From IMG/VR virus record IMGVR_UViG_3300032285_000166, positions 1 to 35,244 of that record: DNA of 35,244 nt. One strand, given 5' to 3'. Source of the stretch: a virus. This document shows, piece by piece, positions 24,102 to 31,732 of this stretch (its first letter is position 1; each line of letters opens with the position of its first letter). Position numbers and translations under genes: made by a program. Under the pieces are notes generated by a model. The model was not told the origin of the DNA. It saw only the letters and a list, made by a program, of their open reading frames with translations, and made no database searches.

Positions 24102-24494
24102 TTACTGAAGAATTTTGTCCGCAGACGCTTGAGAGATTACCGATGCGCCAACTAACAACGCCAAAACATCAGTAGTGTGGGCCAACTGTTGAGATATTGC
24201 CATCTCTTGTTTAGCTGTCACAACTTCAGGGGCGGAGTTATTGTCCCATTTCACCCGCTCAGCCAAGGTTAACCCAGACCGAATATCCGAAGCAGTCCAC
24301 GTACGTGGTGCAGGGGGCGCGGGTGGGAGAGGTTCGGGTTTGATCAGTTGCCCGTCTACCCAACCATCACCATTCTCAGCATCATCTGGCACTTCAGTGT
24401 TGTAAAAAACCGCTACATCTGGGTGGTAAATCTTTGACGGAATATCGTGGGCAACATCCCGAATACGACTATCTTCAATCCATGCGTATTTCAT
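24102..24494 (-). CDS. Possible tail-fibre assembly protein
   Basis: This encodes 130 residues. The first 50 residues (MKYAWIEDSRIRDVAHDI; DVAVFYNTEVPDDAENGDGW) match the style of phage proteins that sit next to tail fibre genes, where a beta domain with 'VPDDA.NGDGW' is common. Pro-rich LPPAPPAP follows, then a helical C-terminal half (SGLTLAERVKWDNNSAPE onward). By position directly after the Gly-rich fibre gene it may help fold or attach that fibre, as tail fibre assembly chaperones do. The family link is only suggestive. Confidence 0.6.
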   Translation of the reverse strand: MKYAWIEDSRIRDVAHDIPSKIYHPDVAVFYNTEVPDDAENGDGWVDGQLIKPEPLPPAPPAPRTWTASDIRSGLTLAERVKWDNNSAPEVVTAKQEMAISQQLAHTTDVLALLVGASVISQASADKILQ

Positions 24495-24496
24495 AA

Positions 24497-25558
24497 TTAA
24501 TAACCTTCTGTCCAGTAAAGGATAACTGCACCACTTCCAGCTAAAGCGCCGCCGTTATAACCTCCAGAGCCACCACCACCGGAATTGTTTGTGAGAGCAC
24601 ACGCGCCGCCAGCACCCCCGCCAAAACCACCTTTACCGCTTGCGGAAGCAGCATTTGACCCACCGCCACCGCCACCAAAACCTCCGGTTGCACCACCTGA
24701 AAGAGTGTATGATGCGCCACCACCACCGCCGGGTCCCCCACTGCCGCCTGTACTGGGGGTACCGGAGGTACCGTTGCCTCCTGAGCCATTCAAAGTCTTT
24801 GATATCAATTGGACAAATAAAGACTCCCCAGTGGAAGAGCCTGATCCGTTTGTACCTGTCCCCGCTTGACTGGGGGCACCTAAACCGCCGCCGCCAATAA
24901 TTCCAGTTGCTGCCCCTCCGCTGCCACCCCCACCTATAGAACCCGCGTAACCAACTCCACCCCCACCGCCGCCAGCCGTAGTTGCAGCGCCGCCATTTCC
25001 CCCACCAAGACCACCTCCACCCCCATGTATGCTAGCGGTGGTTCCATCATCCCCCCCATTACCTCCATTACCGTAAAACGAACCAGCAGCACCTCCTCCG
25101 CCAGCGCCATTAGTATTTGTGGCAGACCCGCCACTACCACCAGTGGCGGTCAAAGCGCCCCGCAAAGTATTAGACGCAGTTCCTGTTCCCCCTGCGCCGC
25201 CCGTTACGGTGCTTGTTCCTACCCCACCAGTGGCTGTTAAAAGCGTACCAAAAGAAGAAGTTCCGCCAGTGGCAGTGGAGGCTGCCCCCGCGCCTATTGT
25301 GATTGTGGGCAGCACTTGACCGGGAATAACATCAATAATTCCAAAAGCAAACCCGCCGCCGCCACCACCGGCACTAGGATAACTACTACCACCACCGCCA
25401 CCACCTCCAAAAACAGCAACACCAATTTGGTAGACGTTCTGGGGAACAATTTCCGTAGAAGTTGTGGTGGTAATTAATTTATAATTAGCCCATTTTGGGG
25501 GGGCTACACGGGTCGCTATGTTGGGAGGCAACCCAAACCCATACATTCCTTTATTCAT
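24497..25558 (-). CDS. Gly-rich tail fibre/adhesin-like protein
   Basis: This 353-residue protein begins with a short beta part (YKLITTTTSTEIVPQNVYQI), then becomes dominated by glycine tracts such as AVFGGGGGGGSSYPSAGGGG, GGGGLGGGNGG and GGGSGGYNGGA. IIDVIPGQVLPTITIGAG in between matches the Gly-rich domain of phage and prophage fibre proteins (Gly_rich_2 type), in which polyglycine helices pack into a sandwich, as in T4-like phage S16 adhesin gp38. It is the best candidate here for the receptor-contacting tip. The start overlaps the upstream stop as TAATG. Confidence 0.78.
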   Translation of the reverse strand: MNKGMYGFGLPPNIATRVAPPKWANYKLITTTTSTEIVPQNVYQIGVAVFGGGGGGGSSYPSAGGGGGGFAFGIIDVIPGQVLPTITIGAGAASTATGGTSSFGTLLTATGGVGTSTVTGGAGGTGTASNTLRGALTATGGSGGSATNTNGAGGGGAAGSFYGNGGNGGDDGTTASIHGGGGGLGGGNGGAATTAGGGGGGVGYAGSIGGGGSGGAATGIIGGGGLGAPSQAGTGTNGSGSSTGESLFVQLISKTLNGSGGNGTSGTPSTGGSGGPGGGGGASYTLSGGATGGFGGGGGGSNAASASGKGGFGGGAGGACALTNNSGGGGSGGYNGGALAGSGAVILYWTEGY

Positions 25559-26568
25559 TAGAAATCTCCGCCATAAGCAATTACACGAATACCACCATTT
25601 AAATTGGCGTTTCCAAACGAAGCACTAGTCGCACTAGCATTTCCAATAATACTTATAACCGAACGATATGTATTAGTGCTAGTCACTGTGACCCCAATAC
25701 CCGCACCAGTTAATGACTCAGAAGTTATTGCTCCGCTGGATGCAACACCTCGAATGGCCCATGTGACACCGGAGTTCGACGTTGCTATGCTGGTCTGAGT
25801 AATTTTAACGGGTAAACTTGGATTATATGTACTTGCGTAACCAATTGACGTTGTTCCCGTCATTGCTGCGGATGAGTAAACTGAAAACACTTGAGAATAG
25901 ACATTTGTACTATAAACCGTTGTTGCATTTGGGCCTGCAATAGTTTCCGAAACTTCAGCGCCCGTTGTATCAAGACCACGAATCGTAAAGTTGATTGCAG
26001 ACTGGTTGGTGCCTGAAGTTATTGACACTAGCGCAGGGTTGGTCATCACATAAGGCGTTGATGTCAGCGTAAAGTAGGTGCTACTCACTGTAGCCGCCAC
26101 TCCAATTGCGGCTGTGCTTGCAGCAGTTGTAAGTGTCACAAGTGCGCCAGAAGCTGGGCTGGAGGATACGGCGGCGGAAGTGCGGCTAGCCGATAGAATT
26201 GAAAATTGATTTGCCGAAACCGTGGCTCGAAGAGAGTATCCAGTCGGAATGTTTAACGGCAATATGTTTGCGTTATTATTGCTTGCTAAATTGGCAACAG
26301 ATGTTGCAACAGTTGTGCTCGCGGTAGTCGGAAGAATAGGAACTTGTTGCCACAAAAAGTAGCTAGACCCGTCATAAATAAACAGATTAACAAGTGCAGA
26401 AATTGTTGTTGCTACGCCAATTACTTCAATATAATCAATTCGACTACCAGAAGCACCAGCGGTAAAAACAGTTCCGGCAATTGTTGGCGCGGTCAATGAC
26501 ACATCACCCGTTGTTAGTAACGCAGACCCAACTTTTGGGGTAGATGCGTATTGTGCAGTAGTAGACAT
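25558..26568 (-). CDS. Beta-rich tail/fibre protein
   Basis: This 336-residue protein starts at ATG 26568 with AAGGTGA upstream. The N-terminal part (TVFTAGASGSRIDYIEVIGV; FIYDGSSYFLWQQVPI) is a pattern I recall from phage tail proteins, likely a jelly-roll domain. The remainder is Ser/Thr/Ala/Val-rich with beta repeats, ending GGIRVIAYGGDF. It contains no enzymatic motifs. It lies between two fibre genes, and a role in the fibre or baseplate-like complex is inferred. Confidence 0.72.
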   Translation of the reverse strand: MSTTAQYASTPKVGSALLTTGDVSLTAPTIAGTVFTAGASGSRIDYIEVIGVATTISALVNLFIYDGSSYFLWQQVPILPTTASTTVATSVANLASNNNANILPLNIPTGYSLRATVSANQFSILSASRTSAAVSSSPASGALVTLTTAASTAAIGVAATVSSTYFTLTSTPYVMTNPALVSITSGTNQSAINFTIRGLDTTGAEVSETIAGPNATTVYSTNVYSQVFSVYSSAAMTGTTSIGYASTYNPSLPVKITQTSIATSNSGVTWAIRGVASSGAITSESLTGAGIGVTVTSTNTYRSVISIIGNASATSASFGNANLNGGIRVIAYGGDF

Positions 26569-26577
26569 TAAATCACC

Positions 26578-27567
26578 TTAAATTAGGGCAAAAGAATCTG
26601 AGGGGTTAAAACCGCCGGGGGGTTGATTACCTCCGGTCGCCATCGTAATAAATGCCTGCGCAGGACTACTACCAATTGCCAAAGAAGCCCACGTGGTACC
26701 GTCAGATACAAGCAGATTACCCGCTGCGCCGGGAGCTACAACTTGAAATGCTGAAGTTCCGTTCCCAAGCAGTACGTTATTAGCTGTAAACGTAGCCGCC
26801 CCCGTACCACCTTGCGAAACCGTAACAGTTGTCCCGCTTTGTAGTATAGTACCACTAGCATCAGGAATAGTAAGTGTCCTGCTTGCCGTTAGCGTTGTTG
26901 GTGTTATTGTCGCGCCGTAACTACTCGTGCCACCAGCACGCCCTTGCAAAATTACAGAATCTTGGGTCGCCGCCGCAATTGCGGTTACTGTTGTAAATGT
27001 CCCAGTAGTAAACACCCCAGTAGTTGGTGTTATTGCCCCAACTGTTCCATTAAACGGTCCAGATAAACCCGCCGCAGTAAGCGTTGTGCCGTTGAACGTC
27101 AGGTTTGGAGAGCCAGCCAAATTGCCAGAACTGTTGTACTGAACTTGTGTGTTTGAGCCGTTAGCCGCAGCACTTACCCGAACAAAATCGGAGCCATTCC
27201 AAGCCACAAGGGCTTTATCACTTACTGCAATTGTTACCCCAGTCGTAGGGCCAGCACCCCGGATAGTGACCGTGTACGTCGCTGACGTATTGATAACAAC
27301 GTAGGTTTTGCTCGCTGCCGGAACCGTGATGGTGATATTGGCTGATGTGGGGCTGCACAACAGCACCATGTACTGAGATGACGTAGACCCAAGACTTGAA
27401 CCTATAGTCTTAGTAAGCGTCGTGTCAGTCGTGATTGTTTGTGTGCCAGCAACCGCCGCATCAATATACGTCGAAATGTAATTGTTGACTGTATCGCCCC
27501 AAGTACCCGACAACTCTCCCGTAGCAGGAAGAGCAAGCCCTAGAAGCGAGGTATAGGTGGTTGGCAT
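26578..27567 (-). CDS. Tail fibre protein
   Basis: This 329-residue protein has a recognisable phage fibre start: YTSLLGLALPATGELSGTWG followed by DTVNNYIST, thought to attach the fibre to the tail. The middle carries beta strands for a trimeric stalk (TLTASRTLTIPDASGTILQS), then SQGGTGAATFTANNVLLGNG, a motif common in fibres, and the C-terminus is Gly/Pro-rich (GGNQPPGGFNPSDSFALI). The start ATG 27567 has AAAGGAT upstream. It is probably a receptor-binding or stalk protein. The receptor cannot be deduced. Confidence 0.82.
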   Translation of the reverse strand: MPTTYTSLLGLALPATGELSGTWGDTVNNYISTYIDAAVAGTQTITTDTTLTKTIGSSLGSTSSQYMVLLCSPTSANITITVPAASKTYVVINTSATYTVTIRGAGPTTGVTIAVSDKALVAWNGSDFVRVSAAANGSNTQVQYNSSGNLAGSPNLTFNGTTLTAAGLSGPFNGTVGAITPTTGVFTTGTFTTVTAIAAATQDSVILQGRAGGTSSYGATITPTTLTASRTLTIPDASGTILQSGTTVTVSQGGTGAATFTANNVLLGNGTSAFQVVAPGAAGNLLVSDGTTWASLAIGSSPAQAFITMATGGNQPPGGFNPSDSFALI

Positions 27568-27576
27568 GTCTATCCT

Positions 27577-27741
27577 TTAAACGGTTACCGTATTGGTCCA
27601 GTTAGCATTTTCAGTTGTGGTAGCGCTTGACCAACTTGGGCTTTGCGTTGTGGCAGTATTTGTCCAGCTTGGGCTTTCGGTTGTAGTGATACTCGTCCAG
27701 TTTGGGCTTCCAGTCGCAGTGACATTTACCCAGCTTGGTGT
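27577..27741 (-). repeat. Five 33-bp repeats with Trp at fixed spacing
   Basis: The Trp codons lie at 27598-27600, 27631-27633, 27664-27666, 27697-27699 and 27730-27732, exactly 33 bases apart. Each unit is of the type SPSWTNTATTQ. They form the C-terminus of the repeat-rich fibre-like protein. Confidence 0.88.
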
Positions 27742-29067
27742 TTGACCATCATTTATAACACTCCAGTAAACATACCCAAAATTACCCACGTTGCCCATTG
27801 CGGGGCAACCGGTGATGGCTACAAGGCGATCTCCGATTGAAACAGATTGTACAGCCCCAGTAGCAAAAACACCAGATATTGGACGAGCAAATGCAGTAGT
27901 TCCTACTTCCCCTGCGGCGGTGGCTCCAGTTAAATCAACGGCTACATCTATCCCTACATTTTCAACCGCAGCATCAGCAGAAGTACCGGATATCAACAAT
28001 CCCGGTTCTACACTACCAACTAACCCAGTAGAAGACGTTCCACTTAATATATTAGTATAAACTACGTCGCCTATAAACCCAGAAGCTGTTACACTAGTTA
28101 ACGCAACTGATACAGACCGCCCAACCGTACCAACCGTCCCGGTGGCAGATACTCCAAAGACAGACTGCGTTATATTTGGAGATACAGTGCCAATTCCCCC
28201 CGCTGCGGATACTCCAGTAAGAGGGAAAATGTGAGGGCCAACCCCTACTGTTCCAACCAAACCAGCCGCAGAAACTCCACTTAGTACATCACCTTTAGCG
28301 GCAGTGGCCGTACCAATTGCCGCAGATGCGGCTACCCCACTAAGTGCAAATGACCGGTCCCCTACTACAACCGAACCAACTGCACCTGTAGCCAACACTC
28401 CAGTGAGGGAAACAGGTTTGGCAAACTGAACATTACCAACCGTGCCAAATGCGGCATTTCCAGTAATAGGTATAGTGCGGGCTGGGCTAACTGTACCGAC
28501 TAATGCGTCGGCATGAACCTCAGAAATTTCTAGATTTGTAGAGGTTGAACCGGGTGTGCCCTGCGCTTCTACGCCGGTAAGGGCAACAGCTTTAGTAGAT
28601 GAGACGTTACCAACAAGGCCAGAGCCTATTACTCCAGATAGCGCGGCGGTTTTACTGCCTGCAATAGTTCCTACTAAACCAGAAGCTACGGCCCCACTTA
28701 GGGTTACAGATCTTGTAACACTAACTGAACCAACCGAACCAGAAGCAGATACCCCCGTCAGGGTTATAGATGGCGCAAAAGTGACGGTCCCAACCGAACC
28801 GGAAGCAGATACCCCGGTTAGTGCAAATTGAATTGCACCGCGCGTAACAGTTCCAACAGAACCAGAGGCCACTACACCAGTTAAGGCGGCGGATGGCGCA
28901 AAAGCAACGGTTCCAACAGAACCAGCAGCGGTAACCCCGGTAATACCTATTGTTACCGATACACCGGGGGCGCTTACAGAACCGGACGCGACAGTGCCCG
29001 TTAGGGCGTCTTGCGAACCGCCCCACGTATTACTACTCCAAGTACTGGCCCCCCAGCCGGTAGCCAC
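27577..29067 (-). CDS. Repeat-rich tail fibre-like protein
   Basis: This gives 496 residues from a GTG start at 29067, supported by a GGTGA-like site 8 bases upstream. The beginning, GWGASTWSSNTWGG, is a familiar Trp/Gly-rich phage start. Most of the protein is about 17-20 repeats of roughly 20 residues with cores such as LTGVSASGSVGTV and LSGVAASAAIGTA, expected to be beta strands stacked along an axis. The C-terminus has five Trp residues at exact 11-residue spacing (PNWTSITTTESPSWTNTATT). It is likely a long thin fibre or spike element, with the Trp end as tip or attachment. No enzyme motif is visible. Confidence 0.78.
   Translation of the reverse strand: MATGWGASTWSSNTWGGSQDALTGTVASGSVSAPGVSVTIGITGVTAAGSVGTVAFAPSAALTGVVASGSVGTVTRGAIQFALTGVSASGSVGTVTFAPSITLTGVSASGSVGSVSVTRSVTLSGAVASGLVGTIAGSKTAALSGVIGSGLVGNVSSTKAVALTGVEAQGTPGSTSTNLEISEVHADALVGTVSPARTIPITGNAAFGTVGNVQFAKPVSLTGVLATGAVGSVVVGDRSFALSGVAASAAIGTATAAKGDVLSGVSAAGLVGTVGVGPHIFPLTGVSAAGGIGTVSPNITQSVFGVSATGTVGTVGRSVSVALTSVTASGFIGDVVYTNILSGTSSTGLVGSVEPGLLISGTSADAAVENVGIDVAVDLTGATAAGEVGTTAFARPISGVFATGAVQSVSIGDRLVAITGCPAMGNVGNFGYVYWSVINDGQTPSWVNVTATGSPNWTSITTTESPSWTNTATTQSPSWSSATTTENANWTNTVTV
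27790..29030 (-). repeat. Array of about 60-bp repeats (core TGVSASGSVGTV)
   Basis: Units recur about every 60-63 bases. For example, GAAGCAGATACCCC-like blocks start at 28742 and 28802, exactly 60 apart. The encoded unit is 20-21 residues, with the core L-(T/S)-G-V-x-A-x-G-x-V-G. Some units are diverged, others nearly identical in DNA. Confidence 0.82.
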
Positions 29068-29077
29068 AGTACTTCAC

Positions 29078-29092
29078 CAACCTATTAGGTTG
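29078..29092. promoter_or_regulatory. 6-bp inverted repeat between two tail genes
   Basis: CAACCT (29078-29083) and AGGTTG (29087-29092) with a 3-base spacer lie across the stop codon (29085-29087) of the 163-residue gene and just upstream of the GTG start at 29067. It could expose or hide the ribosome binding region; evidence is weak. Confidence 0.35.
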
Positions 29093-29576
29093 TAGCCAAA
29101 CGAATCAGAGCAGTGCTGGTCGTGTTGCTTGGCATCGTCAGAGTAAACGTACCCGCAGTCACGGTCTGTGAACCAAAGGTATGAACACTAATCGCCTTGT
29201 TAGATTGCGTCGAATTGTAAACTAACACTGTGTCAAACGCCGTTGAAAGCGTGACGGTTGTGTAAGTAATCGAAGCAGATGGCGTCCAGTAGCCAACACC
29301 CGCAGTAGCTGAGCTATTAGTAGACGTTGGAGCCGTTGCGTTTGTTACAGTCACACCACCAGCAGTATAGTTAGTACCTGTGACTTCACCGGTTGCCGTG
29401 TACGCGGTAGTAGCAGCGTTGATTGTTGCCGAAGCAAGGTATAGCGCAGCTTTAAGTGTGTCCGTTGTGGGAGAAGTCAAACTTCCACGGGAAACAATAG
29501 TTGATGCCCCAAGCTGATGCTGACCAAGCATTAGTTCCCCAAGGAACGATGTACACATAGACTGAGTATTTGCCAT
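29085..29576 (-). CDS. Beta-rich virion protein, paralogue of the 145-residue protein
   Basis: This encodes 163 residues. The segment KAALYLASATINAATTAYTA with TGEVTGTNYTAGGV aligns by eye with KIALYTNAASLDATTLSYTT and TGEVSASGYTAGGQ of the protein at 29771-30208. The two are therefore paralogues made by an old duplication. Both end in an extended beta sequence with a hydrophobic tail (TSTALIRLATT here). This type is common in phage tail clusters as an unannotated virion protein. GGAT lies upstream of ATG 29576. Confidence 0.78.
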   Translation of the reverse strand: MANTQSMCTSFLGELMLGQHQLGASTIVSRGSLTSPTTDTLKAALYLASATINAATTAYTATGEVTGTNYTAGGVTVTNATAPTSTNSSATAGVGYWTPSASITYTTVTLSTAFDTVLVYNSTQSNKAISVHTFGSQTVTAGTFTLTMPSNTTSTALIRLATT

Positions 29577-29579
29577 GAT

Positions 29580-29771
29580 TTATCCTATCGAAGCGGCTTC
29601 TAACGCCGTAAACGGAGAAGTTTTTAAAGTAACGTGGACAGAACGGTGAACCAATTCATCGTCGAGCCAATATTCAACCCATGTAGTAGACTCAATATCA
29701 TTATCCAACAACCCCTCTTTTTTGACCAGAAGAGAGTCGTCCATCTCGCCGTGAATTGTGTTGACTAGCAT
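29580..29771 (-). CDS. Small acidic phage protein between paralogues
   Basis: This gives 63 residues from ATG 29771, where the upstream stop overlaps as TAATG. The longer frame opening at 29939 would overlap the upstream gene for 168 bases and is rejected. The sequence MLVNTIHGEMDDSLLVKKEG then DDELVHRSVHVTLK is partly acidic, beta-like and unremarkable. I do not recognise a family with certainty. It sits between two paralogous virion genes, so it may be tied to them. Confidence 0.72.
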   Translation of the reverse strand: MLVNTIHGEMDDSLLVKKEGLLDNDIESTTWVEYWLDDELVHRSVHVTLKTSPFTALEAASIG

Positions 29772-30208
29772 TATACGATCCTGATGATTGCTGATGTGTT
29801 GGTCACTGCTGGGAATTGTACAGTGAACGTAGTGGTTGAAGTTTTGTCCGCCCCAAAATCCAGCACACAGATTGTTGGGTTTGTGGCCCCGTCTGCCAGA
29901 TAAATTAATGCCCCTCGTGCAGTAACCGCAGTAGACCAAACTGCGTTATTAAATGACCAGTACGCAGTCGTGCCGGTAGCCCCCACAGTAGGGATCTGAC
30001 TAATAACAAGGACTTGCCCCCCAGCGGTATACCCCGAGGCAGAAACCTCTCCGGTAGTAGTGTAACTAAGGGTGGTAGCATCTAGCGAAGCTGCGTTGGT
30101 GTACAACGCAATCTTGAAGACCTGTGTCGTCCCTGTGTTGAAATTAAACGTCCCACTAGGAAGCCCAGTCTTGAACGTATTGGTTGTCCAGTTGCCCGTG
30201 AATGCCAT
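29771..30208 (-). CDS. Beta-rich virion protein, paralogue of the 163-residue protein
   Basis: This 145-residue protein opens with a Phe/Gly/Thr-rich stretch (FTGNWTTNTFKTGLPSGTFN) followed by the shared core TQVFKIALYTNAASL and TGEVSASGYTAGG. It ends in a Val/Ile/Phe-rich tail (FTVQFPAVTNTSAIIRIV), similar to its paralogue at 29085-29576. It shares an ATGA overlap with the upstream adaptor-like gene. A tail or capsid-surface role is likely but not proven. Confidence 0.78.
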   Translation of the reverse strand: MAFTGNWTTNTFKTGLPSGTFNFNTGTTQVFKIALYTNAASLDATTLSYTTTGEVSASGYTAGGQVLVISQIPTVGATGTTAYWSFNNAVWSTAVTARGALIYLADGATNPTICVLDFGADKTSTTTFTVQFPAVTNTSAIIRIV

Positions 30209-30858
30209 CAGGTCACCGTTTGACGATATTGACCAGAACGATATGCGTCCTGTCTTTCGAGGCCATCGCCACCACGTTTAGCCATTGCCATAGCTTCTTT
30301 ATATTTTACTTCGTACAGCGCCACCATGTCGGATTCGCCTTTCATATAAGTGTAGGCTTCAACAAGAGTGCCGTAAAAAAGAACAATGTCGTAATTGTCC
30401 CCAAGCCAAGTATTGCCAGCCGTGACAATCGACTCTGGGTAAAAGAAGTAATGCAACTCCATTGTGTACACAGCGTCTGGAGTCGGGCCAAGGATAAACG
30501 TCAGTTCATTTGCATTGCCGGATTGTGGACCAAATAAAGCGTAGTACTTAGGGAGCGCTGTATCCGTAGGGCTGGGATATGCTTCGCGGATAAAGTTAAC
30601 ATCTTTGTTTAGCAAGTACGTGTAGTTGCCGCTTGCTTCAATAACTGCCAACGAATACGAAGACAAAAAATCAGCAGGGCAAGAGAGGTATTTGTTTGCT
30701 GGACTGGTTACCCCGGTCACGTTTTTACGCAATGAGGGGAACTGTACCGTGTTGTAAATGCGCTGTTCCGCCTGCTCAATGAACGTATTCATATCCGCAG
30801 TGGGGAAAGTGTTCTCCGTATAGTCAGAGACCGCAGTTACAAGCGCGGTATAGTTCAT
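30208..30858 (-). CDS. Head-tail adaptor-like protein (first of two)
   Basis: This 216-residue protein has a helical start (YTALVTAVSDYTENTFPTAD; FIEQAEQRIYNTVQFPSLRK) and a beta/helix C-terminal half (FYGTLVEAYTYMKGES, EVKYKEAMAMAKRG) in the style of short-tailed phage adaptor proteins (T7 gp11/P22 gp4 type, or SU10-like adaptors). These bind the portal ring and link it to the nozzle. The identification rests on recalled resemblance and helix layout. It is coupled to neighbours by ATGA overlaps at 30208 and 30855. Confidence 0.62.
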   Translation of the reverse strand: MNYTALVTAVSDYTENTFPTADMNTFIEQAEQRIYNTVQFPSLRKNVTGVTSPANKYLSCPADFLSSYSLAVIEASGNYTYLLNKDVNFIREAYPSPTDTALPKYYALFGPQSGNANELTFILGPTPDAVYTMELHYFFYPESIVTAGNTWLGDNYDIVLFYGTLVEAYTYMKGESDMVALYEVKYKEAMAMAKRGGDGLERQDAYRSGQYRQTVT

Positions 30859-31121
30859 GCCATCGGACCTCTAGCCATCGTACCTTTAGTTGCAGCGCCA
30901 GTACCACGAATTTTGATGCCAGTTGTTTTTACATCAGGATACGGTTTGCTACGTGCGGCCCCAATGCTAACAGCCATGTCGCTAAGCTCAACCCGTTTAG
31001 CGTTACCGTAGCCGTTGTTATTTAGATCGGCTCCAGCTTTACCTTCCATATCATGGGGAGGGGCGTAAACGTCGGCAGAGCCAACCTCTTTGCCGCCTTT
31101 CTTTGCGCTGAAAGTAGCCAT
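30855..31121 (-). CDS. Small Gly/Lys-rich phage protein
   Basis: This encodes 88 residues with a basic, Gly-rich start (FSAKKGGKEVGSADVY) and a conserved ending TTGIKIRGTGAATKGTMARG. I recognise this ending from many environmental phage proteins of about this size, which have no assigned function. The stop overlaps the next ATG as ATGA (30855-30858). Confidence 0.75.
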   Translation of the reverse strand: MATFSAKKGGKEVGSADVYAPPHDMEGKAGADLNNNGYGNAKRVELSDMAVSIGAARSKPYPDVKTTGIKIRGTGAATKGTMARGPMA

Positions 31122-31330
31122 TATTTTTTACCTTGGTTCATGACACGGGACATGTTCTTCCCGTACTTCATGCGGTCATCCGTGGTTGGGCCACCCTTCT
31201 TGAGTTTTAGGGATGTACCTTTTCCGCCCTTGTGTTCTTGGGCATCATGCTGCTTGAAGGCTTTTTTGATCATAGCCTTGTCTTGAGCCTTGTCCATTTT
31301 CATATCTTCTTTGCTATCGCTCTTAGCCAT
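31121..31330 (-). CDS. Small Lys-rich phage protein
   Basis: This encodes 69 residues, strongly charged, with AQDKAMIKKAFKQHDAQEHKG and LKKGGPTTDDRMKYGKNMSR. It has a good AAGGAG upstream of ATG 31330. Similar short proteins with 'KKGGPT.(D/E)DRMK.G(K/R)NMSR' are widespread in phage late clusters without known function; its charge suggests nucleic-acid or capsid contact. Confidence 0.8.
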   Translation of the reverse strand: MAKSDSKEDMKMDKAQDKAMIKKAFKQHDAQEHKGGKGTSLKLKKGGPTTDDRMKYGKNMSRVMNQGKK

Positions 31331-31340
31331 GATTGGCTCC

Positions 31341-31730
31341 TTATGTTGTTACAACCGTTACTGTACCTAATTGCACCTGCAAAACCAAATTATTTGGAGT
31401 CAGTAACGTGTCAAACGCACTAGCCCCACCAACCGGATTCCAACCCCACTGAAAAACTCTACTGCCGCCGCCGGGATACCCATCATTCAAAGTCCCGGAC
31501 AACGTGTAGCTCACATCAGGTCTAGGTTCACGAACTGCTTGCGGATCATTAACTGGATACAGGCCAAGAGATAACTGAGGTTGATCTGGGTCCCAACATG
31601 TAGGACAAACTTTAATGTTGAAGAGTTTGGTCTTTATGACCTCTTTTTTCAGTTCCTTGAGCTGATACCGCTGCCCACATCGGTCGCACTCCGCAATTGA
31701 GTATTTGCCTGATGCAAACTTTGACGGCAT
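31341..31730 (-). CDS. Zinc-ribbon virion protein
   Basis: This 129-residue protein has the zinc-ribbon pattern C15-x2-C18 and C42-x2-C45 (ECDRCGQRY ... KVCPTCWDPDQ). The following conserved-looking motif PQLSLGLYPVNDPQAVREPR is one I recall from short phage proteins near adaptor genes. The C-terminal half is beta-rich (FQWGWNPVGG, VLQVQLGTVTVVTT). A structural role in the connector or tail is inferred from the place between adaptor-like genes; zinc binding is predicted. Confidence 0.78.
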   Translation of the reverse strand: MPSKFASGKYSIAECDRCGQRYQLKELKKEVIKTKLFNIKVCPTCWDPDQPQLSLGLYPVNDPQAVREPRPDVSYTLSGTLNDGYPGGGSRVFQWGWNPVGGASAFDTLLTPNNLVLQVQLGTVTVVTT

Positions 31731-31732
31731 GA

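Noticed and set aside
24585-25319. Pro-rich plus-strand reading frames
   Set aside because: They are mirror images of the Gly-rich fibre gene, where Gly codons read as Pro on the other strand.
29771-29939. N-terminal extension of the 63-residue gene up to 29939
   Set aside because: It would overlap the 145-residue gene by 168 bases; the ATG at 29771 has a TAATG overlap and is the natural start.
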